Origin: Nocardia abscessus
GTDB taxonomy: Bacteria; Actinomycetota; Actinomycetes; Mycobacteriales; Mycobacteriaceae
Direction of reading: 5' to 3'
Length of the DNA: 64,000 nucleotides
Assembly (NCBI RefSeq): GCF_015477775.1
Contig: NZ_JADLQO010000003.1
Location: forward strand, 62,001-126,000
Shown: positions 16,670 to 24,832 of the stretch, in pieces
How the letters are laid out: each line of letters starts with the position of its first letter
Numbering within the stretch: position 1 is the first letter of the stretch
Made by a program: the position numbers and the translations under genes
Notes under the pieces: model-generated
Told to the model about the DNA's origin: nothing
Databases searched by the model: none
Seen by the model: the letters and a program-made list of their open reading frames with translations, nothing else

Positions 16670-16867
16670 TCACTCGGTCCATGACAGGACTTCGGTGAGG
16701 GTCACCGGAGGCGGGGGAGGGGTCGGCACCCCGCCTCCGGGACGTTCGGGTGCGGCGGCCCACTGCCGCAGCGCGTCCGCGTAGCGCTCGAGCACGGGCA
16801 GCGGCACGCCCTTGTAGGGAGCGCGGTGCCGGGGAAACGGAACGCGTTGCGGTAGTGCGTTGGTCAT
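16670..16867 (-). CDS. Small Pro-rich hypothetical protein
   Basis: 65 residues from ATG 16867, supported by GGAGG eight to nine bases upstream; a longer open frame reaching upstream is a shadow of the divergent regulator. The protein starts MTNALPQRVPFPRHRAPYKG, has one predicted helix (LPVLERYADALRQWAAA) and a Pro-rich tail (GGGVPTPPPPP). It is the first gene of the leftward pair, 250 bases from the rightward XRE gene. No family or function is recognised; the tandem of two small genes beside an XRE/DUF397 pair suggests one regulated module. Confidence 0.5.
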   Translation of the reverse strand: MTNALPQRVPFPRHRAPYKGVPLPVLERYADALRQWAAAPERPGGGVPTPPPPPVTLTEVLSWTE

Positions 16868-17059
16868 GGGTCCTCCGCTGGTCGAATGGCGGCGAACGGG
16901 GAGTCTCGCCGCGCCGATCACGCGGTCAGTGGAGCACCGGACGCGGGCGGTGTGGTTATTCCCGTGGAAACTCGCTATGGAAAGTGGCAAAAGTCCTGGA
17001 CACCTTCCAGCGACCCTGCACAATGTCCTCCATAAGGTCGAAATATGGCCTTCCACAAT

Positions 17060-17100
17060 GAATTTCGGAACATTCCAATTCGCGGGTGCGGATATTCCAC
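17060..17100. promoter_or_regulatory. AT-rich divergent control region with GGAA-CA-TTCC palindrome
   Basis: Between the divergent small-protein and XRE genes the DNA is notably AT-rich. GGAACATTCC (17067-17076) is an inverted repeat flanked by two TTCCAC copies (near 17051 and 17095). This could be an operator for the XRE regulator itself. No footprint-level evidence is available. Confidence 0.35.
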
Positions 17101-17117
17101 AGAAGGGAGCAAACAGT

Positions 17118-18044
17118 ATGGGGGAGCGGGAAGCGGGCGGCGAGGATCGGCAGGTCGAGGCCGACATTCGCGGGACCGGGGGCGTTCCACACCGCAGTCT
17201 CGGCCGCTGCCTGCGCGGGATGCGGCAGGAGGCGGGGCTGTCCATCGAGGTGGCGTCGCGGGCGATCGGGCGCGGGGCGGGGACACTGCACCGGTTGGAG
17301 ACCGGTGCGCCGAACGTGATCGTGCGCGATGAGGACCTGCGGCGGCTGTGCAGGCTGTACCAGCGGGTGGACATGCTGCCGGTGTTGAAGTCGCTGGCGG
17401 CGCAGGGGCGGACGCCGTCATGGTTGGACGAGTTTCCCGATCAGGTGAATCCGACGTTCAACGCGTACGTGCAGATGGAGGCGTCGGCCTCTCGTATTAC
17501 TGTCTATCGCCCAGATATGGTGCCCGGACTGTTTCAGACTCCCGACTACGCACGGGCGCTGGATCGTGTCTACTTCCCGATGGACACCGCAGAGGAGATC
17601 GAGCGTCGCGTCCGGGTGCGGCGTAACAGACAAGCGTTGATCACTCGTGACTTCTCGCCGCTTGCAGCTGTCCTCGTGCTGGACGAGGCGGTCACCAGGC
17701 GAGTCGTCGGAGGTCCCCGCGTGATGTCGACGCAGCTGCGTCACCTGGCCGATCTGCCACCGAACGTACAGGTGCAAGTGCTGCCCTTCGGGGTTGGCTT
17801 CCCGCTGGGAGTCTCGACCGGGCCCTTCACGATCTTGGATTTTGCCGGTGACGGAGAGGGTCGGCCGCTGGAGCCGCCACTGGTCTACGTCGAGAGCTAT
17901 ACCGGCAACATCTACCTGGAGCGCACCAGCACTGTGCGGCGGTACAGAGCTGGATTCGAGGTAATCCAGCGAGTAGCTTTGGACGTGCCGAGTAGCAAAC
18001 GCCTGCTGCGGCAGGCAGCGAAGGAGTTCGACTGTGTCCGTTGA
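17118..18044 (+). CDS. XRE-family regulator with DUF5753 domain
   Basis: 308 residues from ATG 17118, chosen for the AAGGGAG site (17103-17109). An N-terminal helix-turn-helix (about 33-75: LGRCLRGMRQEAGLSIEVAS then GRGAGTLHRLETG) is followed by a DUF5753 domain (about 115-300) with FNAYVQMEASASRITVYRPD, VPGLFQTPDYARAL and VQVLPFGVGFP. This layout is typical of the many Streptomyces/Nocardia regulators that pair with a small DUF397 partner encoded next door, as here (AbaA/WhiJ-BldB-like systems). It likely represses a small nearby regulon or senses a developmental signal. The ligand is unknown. Confidence 0.85.
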   Translation: MGEREAGGEDRQVEADIRGTGGVPHRSLGRCLRGMRQEAGLSIEVASRAIGRGAGTLHRLETGAPNVIVRDEDLRRLCRLYQRVDMLPVLKSLAAQGRTPSWLDEFPDQVNPTFNAYVQMEASASRITVYRPDMVPGLFQTPDYARALDRVYFPMDTAEEIERRVRVRRNRQALITRDFSPLAAVLVLDEAVTRRVVGGPRVMSTQLRHLADLPPNVQVQVLPFGVGFPLGVSTGPFTILDFAGDGEGRPLEPPLVYVESYTGNIYLERTSTVRRYRAGFEVIQRVALDVPSSKRLLRQAAKEFDCVR

Positions 18045-18240
18045 TCTATCCGGAGCGCGCTGGTTCAAGAGCACCCGTAGTGCCGCTGGAAACGACTGCG
18101 TCGAGATAGCGCATCTGGACGGCGGGCGTGTGGGGATTCGTGACTCGAAGAATCCGCACGGTGGGGTGCTGGTGTTCACGCCCTCGGAGTGGGACGCGTT
18201 TCTGTCGGGTGCGCAGGACGGGGAGTTCGACCGGCCCTGA
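18034..18240 (+). CDS. DUF397 protein (partner of the XRE regulator)
   Basis: 68 residues from GTG 18034, overlapping the last codons of the XRE gene, so translation is coupled. It has the complete DUF397 pattern: ARWFKSTRSAAGNDCVEIAH, then VGIRDSKNPHGGVLVFTPSEW and a C-terminal helix (DAFLSGAQDGEF). DUF397 proteins are small cytoplasmic partners that antagonise or modulate the cognate DUF5753 helix-turn-helix protein. The pair probably behaves as a regulator-antiregulator system. Confidence 0.88.
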   Translation: MSVDLSGARWFKSTRSAAGNDCVEIAHLDGGRVGIRDSKNPHGGVLVFTPSEWDAFLSGAQDGEFDRP

Positions 18241-18659
18241 GCCGATCGCTCATACCTGGTAGGGGAAGTCCGAAAACCCAGTCGTCGCGAGCCGTGCCGA
18301 CTGGTCCGGCACGTCGGCTCAGCAGCGTGCGGTCATCGAGACTCGGCCATCGGCTCGGGTGACTCGGCCGCGCCGCCCCCGCCGAGCGCGCCCGCGACCT
18401 TGGTCATGACCTGCTCGCGCGACACGTGTCGGATCGGATGTGGAGAAATCGCCGCACTATTCGGACATACTTCCCGCCTCGATAAGGACGATCCGGCAGC
18501 CGGACATGCGTCACGCACTGAGTTCGCGCCGCGCGCAGGGGAACCAGCGTGCGACACGACGGGATCGGCGAACGATGCCGTCTCGACACACCTTCGGCGA
18601 GGCTGCCAGGCATCGACGCTGTAATTCGAGCCGACCTGCCACCGAACGCAGGGGAAGCC
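18241..18659. other. No supported gene
   Basis: About 420 bases between the DUF397 gene and the hydrolase remnant. The longest frames are low-complexity and lack ribosome sites. The minus-strand frame could be a worn continuation of the hydrolase remnant, but no motif is left to show it. Confidence 0.35.
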
Positions 18660-18985
18660 CACGGCTGGTCGGAACCTTACCGACGCGCCCTCGGGGGGTA
18701 ATTCTCACCCAGTGCGCCGCGACGACTGCCCTGTAGGACCAGCCCACCACCAGCGCCCGGTCTACACCCCTGGCCGCCAGGACGGCATCGACATCCCGGA
18801 CCGCGGCCTCGAAGGAATAGTCCGCCGAACGCCGCGAGCCCGCTCGTCATAAGTGATGTGCCGGAACCCGGCACCGAGTTCGGCGATGACCTTCCGCCAG
18901 TACCCGTCTGGAAATCCGTTGTTTTTCGCGCTGGTGAATCGGGCCGCACCCCATCACGTCGACGCCGTCGGCTCGAACCGGCACC
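18660..18985 (-). pseudogene. Decayed alpha/beta-hydrolase
   Basis: Conceptual translation on the minus strand, with at least one change of frame, gives typical alpha/beta-hydrolase pieces in the right order. FPDGYWRKVIAELGAGFRHI and TYDERARG (from about 18915 down to 18840) precede DYSFEAAVRDVDAVLAARGV and DRALVVGWSYRAVVAAHW (about 18820 to 18715). The G-x-S-x-G elbow has become GWSYR, losing the second glycine, and the reading frame shifts between the two halves. No intact frame covers both. It is a remnant of a lost epoxide-hydrolase or esterase-like gene. Confidence 0.65.
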
Positions 18986-19033
18986 GCGCTGGTCGGGCAC
19001 TCCAGTAAGCGAGCCGTGCTCGCCCGGGAACGA

Positions 19034-19831
19034 CTATGCGCCCGGAACGGGCTCGCCGATGTGGCTCAGCACCGAAGGAGGCAGCCCGAACGTCCGGCGG
19101 CACGTGCGGACGAGATCGGCGCCATCGGTGAAACCCGCCGCGTGCGCCGCGGCCGCGAGATCGTCACCGGCCAGCGCGCGAGTCCGCGCGATGTGCAGGC
19201 GCAGCCAGAGGATGTAGCGGCGCAACGGAATTCCCATCTGCTCGGAGAACAGGTGGGACAACCGGGGAGCCGGAATGCCCAGTTGCCGTGCGACATCCGA
19301 GCCGCGCACCGACCCCTTGCGCACCAGAGCGGGCAGCAGGTGCAGGGCCGCGGTGACCACCGCATGCCGCTCGCCGGCGCCGGACGCGCCCTCCTGCGGC
19401 AGCAGATCGTCGACCACCGCCGTGACCTGCGCGGTCAGGTCGCTGCCACTGGCGGTGAGGCCGAAGGTGTCGGCGCTGCCCGCCCAGCCGTTGACGTGGG
19501 CCCTGCGGTCGGCCGCCGCACCGGCGGCGGTCTCGGGGTCGAGGTAGACCGCCGTGCCGTGCGCGGAGCCCACATCGATCCGGTGCGGGGCGTCGGTGGG
19601 CACGATGACGTGGGTGCCCTGCCTGCGGACGCCGCTGCCGTCGACCACCACGATCGGGGTGCTGGCGGCGACGATCTGCACCGCGTGGTGCGCGTGCAAC
19701 TCGGCCGGGCCGATCGATCCGGCGAAGGCCAGGACCCCTGGGCGCAGCAGCGCGACACCCGCGGGCGGTGGTTCGTCCGCTGCGCCGGTGGGCGACATGG
19801 AGAAGCCGTTGGTGACCAGAGCCTTCATCAT
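19034..19831 (-). CDS. AraC-family transcriptional regulator
   Basis: 265 residues from ATG 19831 (an adjacent in-frame ATG at 19828 is equally possible; GGGAG lies about eight bases upstream). The N-terminal part is a cupin-like sensor (PAELHAHHAVQIV, GTHVIVPTDAPHRIDVG), as in AraC_binding_2-type regulators. The C-terminal ~100 residues carry the double helix-turn-helix: VRGSDVARQLGIPAPRLSHL, FSEQMGIPLRRYILWLRL, then AAAHAAGFTDGADLVRTCRR. No obvious target gene is adjacent; the next minus-strand gene encodes a DUF427 protein. Probably a cytoplasmic activator of a metabolic or stress gene. Confidence 0.87.
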   Translation of the reverse strand: MMKALVTNGFSMSPTGAADEPPPAGVALLRPGVLAFAGSIGPAELHAHHAVQIVAASTPIVVVDGSGVRRQGTHVIVPTDAPHRIDVGSAHGTAVYLDPETAAGAAADRRAHVNGWAGSADTFGLTASGSDLTAQVTAVVDDLLPQEGASGAGERHAVVTAALHLLPALVRKGSVRGSDVARQLGIPAPRLSHLFSEQMGIPLRRYILWLRLHIARTRALAGDDLAAAAHAAGFTDGADLVRTCRRTFGLPPSVLSHIGEPVPGA

Positions 19832-20059
19832 GGGATGCTCCCGGCTGAGACACGCGCGCTGAATCCTGGGATGAGCGTATCGGTTTCGCGCACGCGGCAT
19901 TCGGAAATCTTGGATTACCGCCCGCCCGGGATCGTGTGGGACATGCCGCCGACCGGTGCCCGAACCGGGCAGACGGTCACCTCACCGCCGTGACTCGACC
20001 GGATTCCGGGATCGATCATGAGTCCCGCGCTCGATTTCCCGCCCCGGAAGGACGGCCGG

Positions 20060-20347
20060 TCAGCTGTCGGTCACGTCGACGCCGCGCCAGAACGCGACAT
20101 AGTCCTTGATCTGCGCCGCCTTCGTCTTCGGCTCGGGGTAGTACCAGGCGGCGTCGGGGTTGCTGTCGCCGTCGACCACCACGGTGTAGTAACTCGCCGT
20201 GCCCTTCCACGGGCAATAGGTGTGCGTGTCGGTGGGCTGGAGGAATTCCGGTCGGATCGAGTCCGGCGGGAAGTAGTGGTTGCCCTCGATGATGATGGTG
20301 TCGTCGCTGGTCGCGAGGACGCGGCCGTGCCAAGTTGCCGTTGCCAT
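20060..20347 (-). CDS. DUF427 domain protein
   Basis: 95 residues, ATG 20347. The sequence has the DUF427 core: IIIEGNHYFPPDSIRPEFLQ, HTYCPWKGTASYYTVVVDG and the C-terminal AAWYYPEPKTKAAQIKDYVA. The motif T-x-C-P-x-K-G-x-A-x-Y is diagnostic of this small beta-barrel family of unknown biochemical function, common in actinobacteria and proteobacteria. No signal peptide or membrane helix is present, so it should be cytosolic. It appears to be a single gene. Confidence 0.88.
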   Translation of the reverse strand: MATATWHGRVLATSDDTIIIEGNHYFPPDSIRPEFLQPTDTHTYCPWKGTASYYTVVVDGDSNPDAAWYYPEPKTKAAQIKDYVAFWRGVDVTDS

Positions 20348-20407
20348 CCTTCGATTCTGCCCCAGTTCCCGGCGCCGGCGGCGGTCGAGCGTGCCGCGGC
20401 CACCCGG

Positions 20408-20959
20408 TCACCCGGGATGATCGGGCTGCGCCGCGGGCCGGTGGAGTTCGACGGCCAATGCCACGAGCTCGCTCAGGTGCTCGCCGTCGGATCCGGCGCG
20501 CCGCATCGCCTCGGCGACGGGGAAGGTGCGCACCTCGAGGATCTGCTCGGCATCGTCGGGATTGGTCGGCGCGGAGTCGAGCACCACGTCCGCGGTGCAC
20601 CAGAGCCACGCCTTGTGCGGATGCGGCTGCCACTCGCGATGCGGGGCGCGACGATTGCTCGTCGCGTGGTGCGCGCCGAACCATCGGATCGGTCCGATCG
20701 GGCGTGCTCCCGCCTCCTCGCGCAGTTCCCGGCGCACGCACGCGTCGATGGACTCGCCGCGTTCCCTGGTGCCGCCGGGGAGCAACCAGATGTCGCGATC
20801 GTCGCGGCAGAGCACGATTTCGTCGCCGACGAAGCACACGAGGTGGATATTGGTGACCAGTTCGTCGGCCGGGAGCGTGGTGGAGAAACGCACGTCCATG
20901 TCACCCCACTCCCAGTGCGCCGGAGCGTGCAGCAAGGGGTAGCGGTCGGCGAGCGTCAC
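20408..20959 (-). CDS. NUDIX hydrolase
   Basis: 183 residues from GTG 20959; the ATG at codon 21 is another possible start. The NUDIX box reads GGTRERGESIDACVRRELRE followed by EAGA, with all acidic residues in place. The preceding IVLCRDDRDIWLLPGG and following PIGPIRWFGAHHATSN complete the fold. Substrate is unknown; the protein lacks an extra domain. It is on the same strand as, and downstream of, the DUF418 membrane-protein gene, separated by a hairpin that likely terminates that gene. Confidence 0.83.
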   Translation of the reverse strand: MTLADRYPLLHAPAHWEWGDMDVRFSTTLPADELVTNIHLVCFVGDEIVLCRDDRDIWLLPGGTRERGESIDACVRRELREEAGARPIGPIRWFGAHHATSNRRAPHREWQPHPHKAWLWCTADVVLDSAPTNPDDAEQILEVRTFPVAEAMRRAGSDGEHLSELVALAVELHRPAAQPDHPG

Positions 20960-21082
20960 AGCTCGACGGTAGCGGTCGCCGACCGCCGTGCGCTCCGGTT
21001 TCGTCCGAGCCGTGACGTGTGCGGGCGCGACAAGTGCTGGGACGTAGCACAGCTCGGCGCCGCGGTGGTGGATACGGGTACG

Positions 21083-21115
21083 CCGCACCCTCCGTCGCGG
21101 GGACGAAGGGTGCGG
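21083..21115 (-). terminator. Hairpin downstream of the DUF418 gene
   Basis: CCGCACCCT (21083-21091) pairs with AGGGTGCGG (21107-21115), with a nested CGTC/GACG stem inside the loop. It lies just past the DUF418 stop codon on the minus strand, a good position for an intrinsic terminator without a T-tract. Confidence 0.55.
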
Positions 21116-21130
21116 GCCGTCACGGCGGCT

Positions 21131-22330
21131 TCAGCGTTCCCGGGCCAGCGTCCGGTAGCTCACGTTCCAGAACCACTCCACCGGGCCCCGCTCGAAGCGG
21201 CGTAACCACAGGTGTGCCCCGCCTGCGATGATCAGCGCCACCAGCAGATAGGCCCCGATGGTGAACGGAACCCGGTCGTCCGGTGAGACCCGCGCGGCGA
21301 GACCGAAACCCCAGCCGTAGCACAGGATCGATGCCACCAGGTTCTGCAGGATGTAGCAGCTGAGCGCGGTGCGGCCGATCTCGGTGAGACGGCGACCGGC
21401 GAACCCGGCCGTTGGACGCCGCAGGTACCACTCGGCGACCGCCGCGAGGATGCCGAGTCCGACGAACGGGGCGCTGCCATAGCGAGTGAACAGGATGAGG
21501 TCGCCGCCGCCCGCGATGCCGACCGCCAGATCGATCGGCGCGGCGACGCCGAAGCCGAGGATCATGAGCCGCTTGCGGATCGTCGCGCCTTCCGGGCCGA
21601 ACACCCCCGCCCGGAACAGCCGCGCGCCGGCCAGGAACAGCGCGACCGACATCGCGAAGACGAAGATCGCCTCCACCCGGAACAGCCCGGCGTTGCTCAG
21701 CCGGAACATCGCGAGATCCCAGAACGAACCCTCCGCATAGGGATTCGGGTCCAGCGCACGAGGCGCCGCGGAGTCCTGCGGCGGTGCGAACGCCATGGCG
21801 AGCGCGATCAGCGTCAGCAGGCTCAGGTGCACGGCCGCGGCGCCGAGCAGCCAGCGCCGCTGGGCACGCTCCCCGGTGGCCAGCACGAACGCGACGACGA
21901 GTCCGGTCACCGCGTATCCCATCAGCACGTCGAACTCGGCGACGAACACGAAATTCAGCAGACCGTCCAGCAACAGCAATCCCGCGCGCCACGGGTACTT
22001 GCCGGGCCAGCGCCGCCCGGCCTTGGCGGCGGAGCGTTGCTGGATGGCCAGGCCGATGCCGAACATGATGGTGAGCAGCCCGAGGAATTTGCCCTGCGCC
22101 AGCTGTTGCAGCACGCGCTCGGTCCACGCCCATCCGCCTGCCTGCCCGCCCAGGTCTCGCAGGTAGCCGACCAGCCCCTCCGGGTTGGTCATGATCCAGA
22201 TGTTGGTGCCGAGGGTGCCCAGGATCGCGATTCCGCGTAGCACGTCCAACGCGACCAGACGGGTGGGCACCGGCGCCGCGCGGCGCTGTTCGGCGGTCTC
22301 CGCGCGGGGGTCGGCGATCGAATCGGTCAT
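21131..22330 (-). CDS. DUF418 family multi-pass membrane protein
   Basis: 399 residues from ATG 22330; the longer upstream frame is unsupported. The N-terminal [20 protein letters not shown] is the typical DUF418/YeiB opening, and about nine to ten membrane helices follow, including the C-terminal DUF418 block ([34 protein letters not shown]). The family is related to acyltransferase-3 membrane folds; its reaction is not established. It is divergent from dop with about 120 bases between starts, so the two may share a control region. Confidence 0.85.
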   Translation of the reverse strand: MTDSIADPRAETAEQRRAAPVPTRLVALDVLRGIAILGTLGTNIWIMTNPEGLVGYLRDLGGQAGGWAWTERVLQQLAQGKFLGLLTIMFGIGLAIQQRSAAKAGRRWPGKYPWRAGLLLLDGLLNFVFVAEFDVLMGYAVTGLVVAFVLATGERAQRRWLLGAAAVHLSLLTLIALAMAFAPPQDSAAPRALDPNPYAEGSFWDLAMFRLSNAGLFRVEAIFVFAMSVALFLAGARLFRAGVFGPEGATIRKRLMILGFGVAAPIDLAVGIAGGGDLILFTRYGSAPFVGLGILAAVAEWYLRRPTAGFAGRRLTEIGRTALSCYILQNLVASILCYGWGFGLAARVSPDDRVPFTIGAYLLVALIIAGGAHLWLRRFERGPVEWFWNVSYRTLARER

Positions 22331-22451
22331 GTCCCGACTATCGCGCCGACCTGCGCCGGGACGGGTCCTCCGGAAGTACCACCTGCGGTATGACATTGGA
22401 CTCCGCCGGTCGCGACCGGTTCGGACGGGTGCGTCGCATAGGCTCGACAGC

Positions 22452-23951
22452 ATGCAGCGCATCATCGGAATCGAGGTCGAATACGGCATCTCGACCCCAA
22501 CCGAGCCGTCGGCCAACCCGATCCTCACCTCCACCCAGGCGGTTCTGGCCTACGCCGCGGCCGAGGGCGTGCCGCGCGCGAAGCGCACCCGCTGGGACTA
22601 CGAGGTGGAGTCGCCGCTGCGCGACGCGCGTGGATTCGACCTGAGCCGGATGAACGGGCCCGCGCCCGTGATCGACGCCGACGAGGTCGGGGCGGCCAAC
22701 ATGATCCTCACCAACGGCGCCCGGCTCTACGTCGACCACGCGCACCCCGAATACTCCGCGCCGGAGGTCACCGACCCGTTGGACGCGGTGATCTGGGACA
22801 AGGCGGGCGAGCGTGTGATGGAGGCCGCCGCGCGGCACGCCTCCAGCGTGCCGGGGGCCCCGCGGCTGCAGCTGTACAAGAACAACGTCGACGGCAAGGG
22901 CGCCTCGTACGGCACCCACGAGAACTACCTGATGAGCCGGGACACCCCGTTCAACCAGATCATCGTGGGCCTCACGCCGTTCTTCGTGTCCCGCCAGGTG
23001 GTGTGCGGCTCCGGCCGGGTCGGCATCGGCCAGTCCGGTGACCACGCGGGCTTCCAGCTGTCCCAGCGCTCGGACTACATCGAGGTCGAGGTCGGCCTGG
23101 AGACCACGCTCAAGCGGGGCATCATCAACACTCGCGACGAACCGCACGCCGACGCCGACAAGTACCGCAGGCTGCACGTCATCATCGGCGACGCCAACCT
23201 GGCCGAGATGTCGACCTACCTCAAGGTCGGCACCACCGCCCTGGTCCTGGACCTGATCGAGGCGGGCGAGGACCTGTCGGACCTGCAACTGGCCCGCCCG
23301 GTCACCGCGGTGCACACGATCAGCCACGACCCGACGCTGCGGGCGACCGTCGCGCTCGCCGACGGCCGCGAGCTCACCGGCCTGGCGCTGCAGCGCGTCT
23401 ACCTGGACCGCGTGGTCAAGTTCGTCGACCGCACCGGCAACGACGACAAGCGCGTCCAGGACATCATCGAGAACTGGGCGATGGTGCTCGACCTGCTCGA
23501 GCGCGATCCGATGGAGTGCGCGAACCTGCTCGACTGGCCCGCCAAGCTGCGCTTGCTCGAGGGCATGCGCAGCCGCGAGGGGCTCGGCTGGGCCGCCCCC
23601 AAACTGCACCTGATGGACCTGCAGTACTCCGACGTGCGCCTGGACAAGGGCCTCTACAACCGCCTGGTCGCCCGCGGCTCGATGAAGCGGCTGATCAACG
23701 AGCAGCAGGTCCTCGACGCGATGACCAACCCGCCCACCGACACCCGCGCCTACTTCCGCGGCGAATGCCTGCGCCGCTTCGGCGCCGACATCGCGGCGGC
23801 CAGCTGGGACTCGGTGATCTTCGACCTCGGCGGCGACTCCCTGGTCCGCATCCCCACCCTGGAACCCCGCCGCGGCACCAAGGCCCACGTCGGCAAGCTC
23901 CTCGACGGCGTGACCACCGCCGCCGACCTGGTGGAACAGCTGACTACGTAG
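22452..23951 (+). CDS. dop: Dop: deamidase/depupylase of Pup
   Basis: 499 residues from ATG 22452. Dop converts the C-terminal Gln of Pup to Glu, making it ligatable, and removes Pup from tagged proteins. The N-terminal [13 protein letters not shown] holds the Mg-binding Glu, and [17 protein letters not shown] (89-105) contains the catalytic Asp95, matching the position recalled for the M. tuberculosis enzyme. [17 protein letters not shown] and [18 protein letters not shown] are further glutamine-synthetase-like signatures. The sequence after position 40 ([20 protein letters not shown]) corresponds to the Dop-loop region that distinguishes Dop from PafA. It is the first gene of the Pup locus, followed by a repeat-rich gap. 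Confidence 0.97.
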   Translation: MQRIIGIEVEYGISTPTEPSANPILTSTQAVLAYAAAEGVPRAKRTRWDYEVESPLRDARGFDLSRMNGPAPVIDADEVGAANMILTNGARLYVDHAHPEYSAPEVTDPLDAVIWDKAGERVMEAAARHASSVPGAPRLQLYKNNVDGKGASYGTHENYLMSRDTPFNQIIVGLTPFFVSRQVVCGSGRVGIGQSGDHAGFQLSQRSDYIEVEVGLETTLKRGIINTRDEPHADADKYRRLHVIIGDANLAEMSTYLKVGTTALVLDLIEAGEDLSDLQLARPVTAVHTISHDPTLRATVALADGRELTGLALQRVYLDRVVKFVDRTGNDDKRVQDIIENWAMVLDLLERDPMECANLLDWPAKLRLLEGMRSREGLGWAAPKLHLMDLQYSDVRLDKGLYNRLVARGSMKRLINEQQVLDAMTNPPTDTRAYFRGECLRRFGADIAAASWDSVIFDLGGDSLVRIPTLEPRRGTKAHVGKLLDGVTTAADLVEQLTT

Positions 23952-23958
23952 CCTTCGG

Positions 23959-24073
23959 CAGCGCCTGCGTGCTTCCGGCCGCCGCACGGCTCGTGCCGAG
24001 CGACCTCCGCCGGCAACTACGTCACGGTCGCGTCGGCCGCTCACCTACGAACCCGGGCCCCGAACAACGATGA
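23959..24073 (+). repeat. Diverged copy of the 140-bp palindromic repeat
   Basis: Starts CAGCGCCTGCG eight bases after the dop stop codon and can be aligned by eye to the two better copies: GGCTCGTG-CCGAGCGACC near 23988, CTACGTCAC near 24018 and GGGCC.CGAAC near 24056. Several indels have broken the long hairpin. It lies in opposite orientation to the copy at 24356-24495. Confidence 0.5.
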
Positions 24074-24355
24074 TCTGCCACGCGTACACCGGCGGCGTTG
24101 TGGTCCCGGTCGTCATCAGGCTTGTGGACGCTTCGCGGGAGATCGGTGTATGGGCGGATTCGGCTGGATCTCGAACACGCCCGGGGTGCGGCAGCTCGGG
24201 CGGCACACTCCGCGCAGGACGGGAGGGTTCGATCCGTCGCTCCGGCGGCACGGTGCGATCCATCCCCAACCGGCCGGACCGAAATAGCTGAGGTGAACCG
24301 TTGGGCGTGAGGTCCATACCCTGCGCGCCCACACCGGCTCGACCACGGGGTTTCG
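24074..24355. other. Segment between two inverted repeat copies, no gene seen
   Basis: 282 bases flanked by repeat copies in opposite orientation. A 73-codon plus-strand frame is open but has no ribosome site and no recognisable pattern. It may be a passenger segment or unrelated intergenic DNA. Confidence 0.35.
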
Positions 24356-24495
24356 AGCGAAGCGAGACCGGGCATTGTCCGTTCGCGGCCCGGCTCGTGT
24401 CCGAGTGGCCGCCGCGTAGGCGACGTAGGAGCAAGCGGCGGTCGCTCGGACACGAGCCATGAAGGGGCCGCGAACACGCAGCGCCGCAGGCGCTG
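24356..24495 (-). repeat. 140-bp palindromic intergenic repeat, copy 2
   Basis: Reverse complement matches 36462-36601 at about 123 of 140 positions by hand alignment, without gaps. Read on the minus strand it begins with a 7-bp hairpin (CAGCGCC-TGC-GGCGCTG). It then forms one long stem: GTTCGCGGCC with GGCCGCGAAC, GGCTCGTGTCCGAG with CTCGGACACGAGCC, and CCGCCGC with GCGGCGG around a ~19-base loop. It lies between dop and pup, 140 bases before the pup start. Confidence 0.8.
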
Positions 24496-24527
24496 CAGAC
24501 AGACACCGACACTGCAAAATAAGCACA

Positions 24528-24550
24528 CTGTCGGTGCTGGTAGGTAGTGT
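24528..24550 (+). promoter_or_regulatory. Candidate PafBC-type (RecA-NDp) promoter of pup
   Basis: CTGTCGGTG (24528-24536), eight bases, then TAGTGT (24545-24550). The consensus recalled for the LexA-independent, PafBC-dependent DNA-damage promoter of actinobacteria is TTGTCRGTG-N8-TANNNT; this site matches every fixed position but the first. The predicted transcript would start near 24557, about 80 bases before pup. An opposite-facing copy of the first half-site (24504-24512) lacks a -10 box. Confidence 0.5.
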
Positions 24551-24637
24551 TGAAGGACGAGCACGGACAATGCTCATGATCGGGATCGTGCTCACGATGG
24601 GTTCCGGTCATGGTGAGGACAGAGGAGGTCGGCTGCC

Positions 24638-24832
24638 ATGGCACAAGAGCAGACCAAGCGCGCCGGGGGTGGCGACGAGGACGAGGGCCCGGACGGTGTA
24701 GACGCCGCCGGTCAGGAGCGCCGCGAGAAGCTGGCGGAGGAAACCGACGACCTGCTCGACGAGATCGATGACGTGCTCGAGGAGAACGCCGAGGACTTCG
24801 TCCGCGCGTACGTGCAGAAAGGTGGCCAGTGA
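24638..24832 (+). CDS. pup: Pup, prokaryotic ubiquitin-like protein
   Basis: 64 residues from ATG 24638, with AGGAGG about ten bases upstream. It has the Pup pattern: disordered acidic N-terminus ([16 protein letters not shown]), a helical segment [20 protein letters not shown], and the C-terminus [12 protein letters not shown]. The final residue is Gln, so it is made as the precursor that Dop must deamidate before PafA can couple it to lysines on target proteins. The stop codon overlaps the prcB start (GTGA), linking expression of tag and proteasome core. Confidence 0.98.
   Translation: MAQEQTKRAGGGDEDEGPDGVDAAGQERREKLAEETDDLLDEIDDVLEENAEDFVRAYVQKGGQ

Noticed and set aside
24070..24291. 73-codon frame between the repeat copies
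   Set aside because: No ribosome site, no recognisable pattern, flanked by repeats.
24504..24512. Opposite-facing PafBC half-site next to the pup promoter motif
   Set aside because: The first half-site is good, but no TANNNT box lies at the required distance on that strand.
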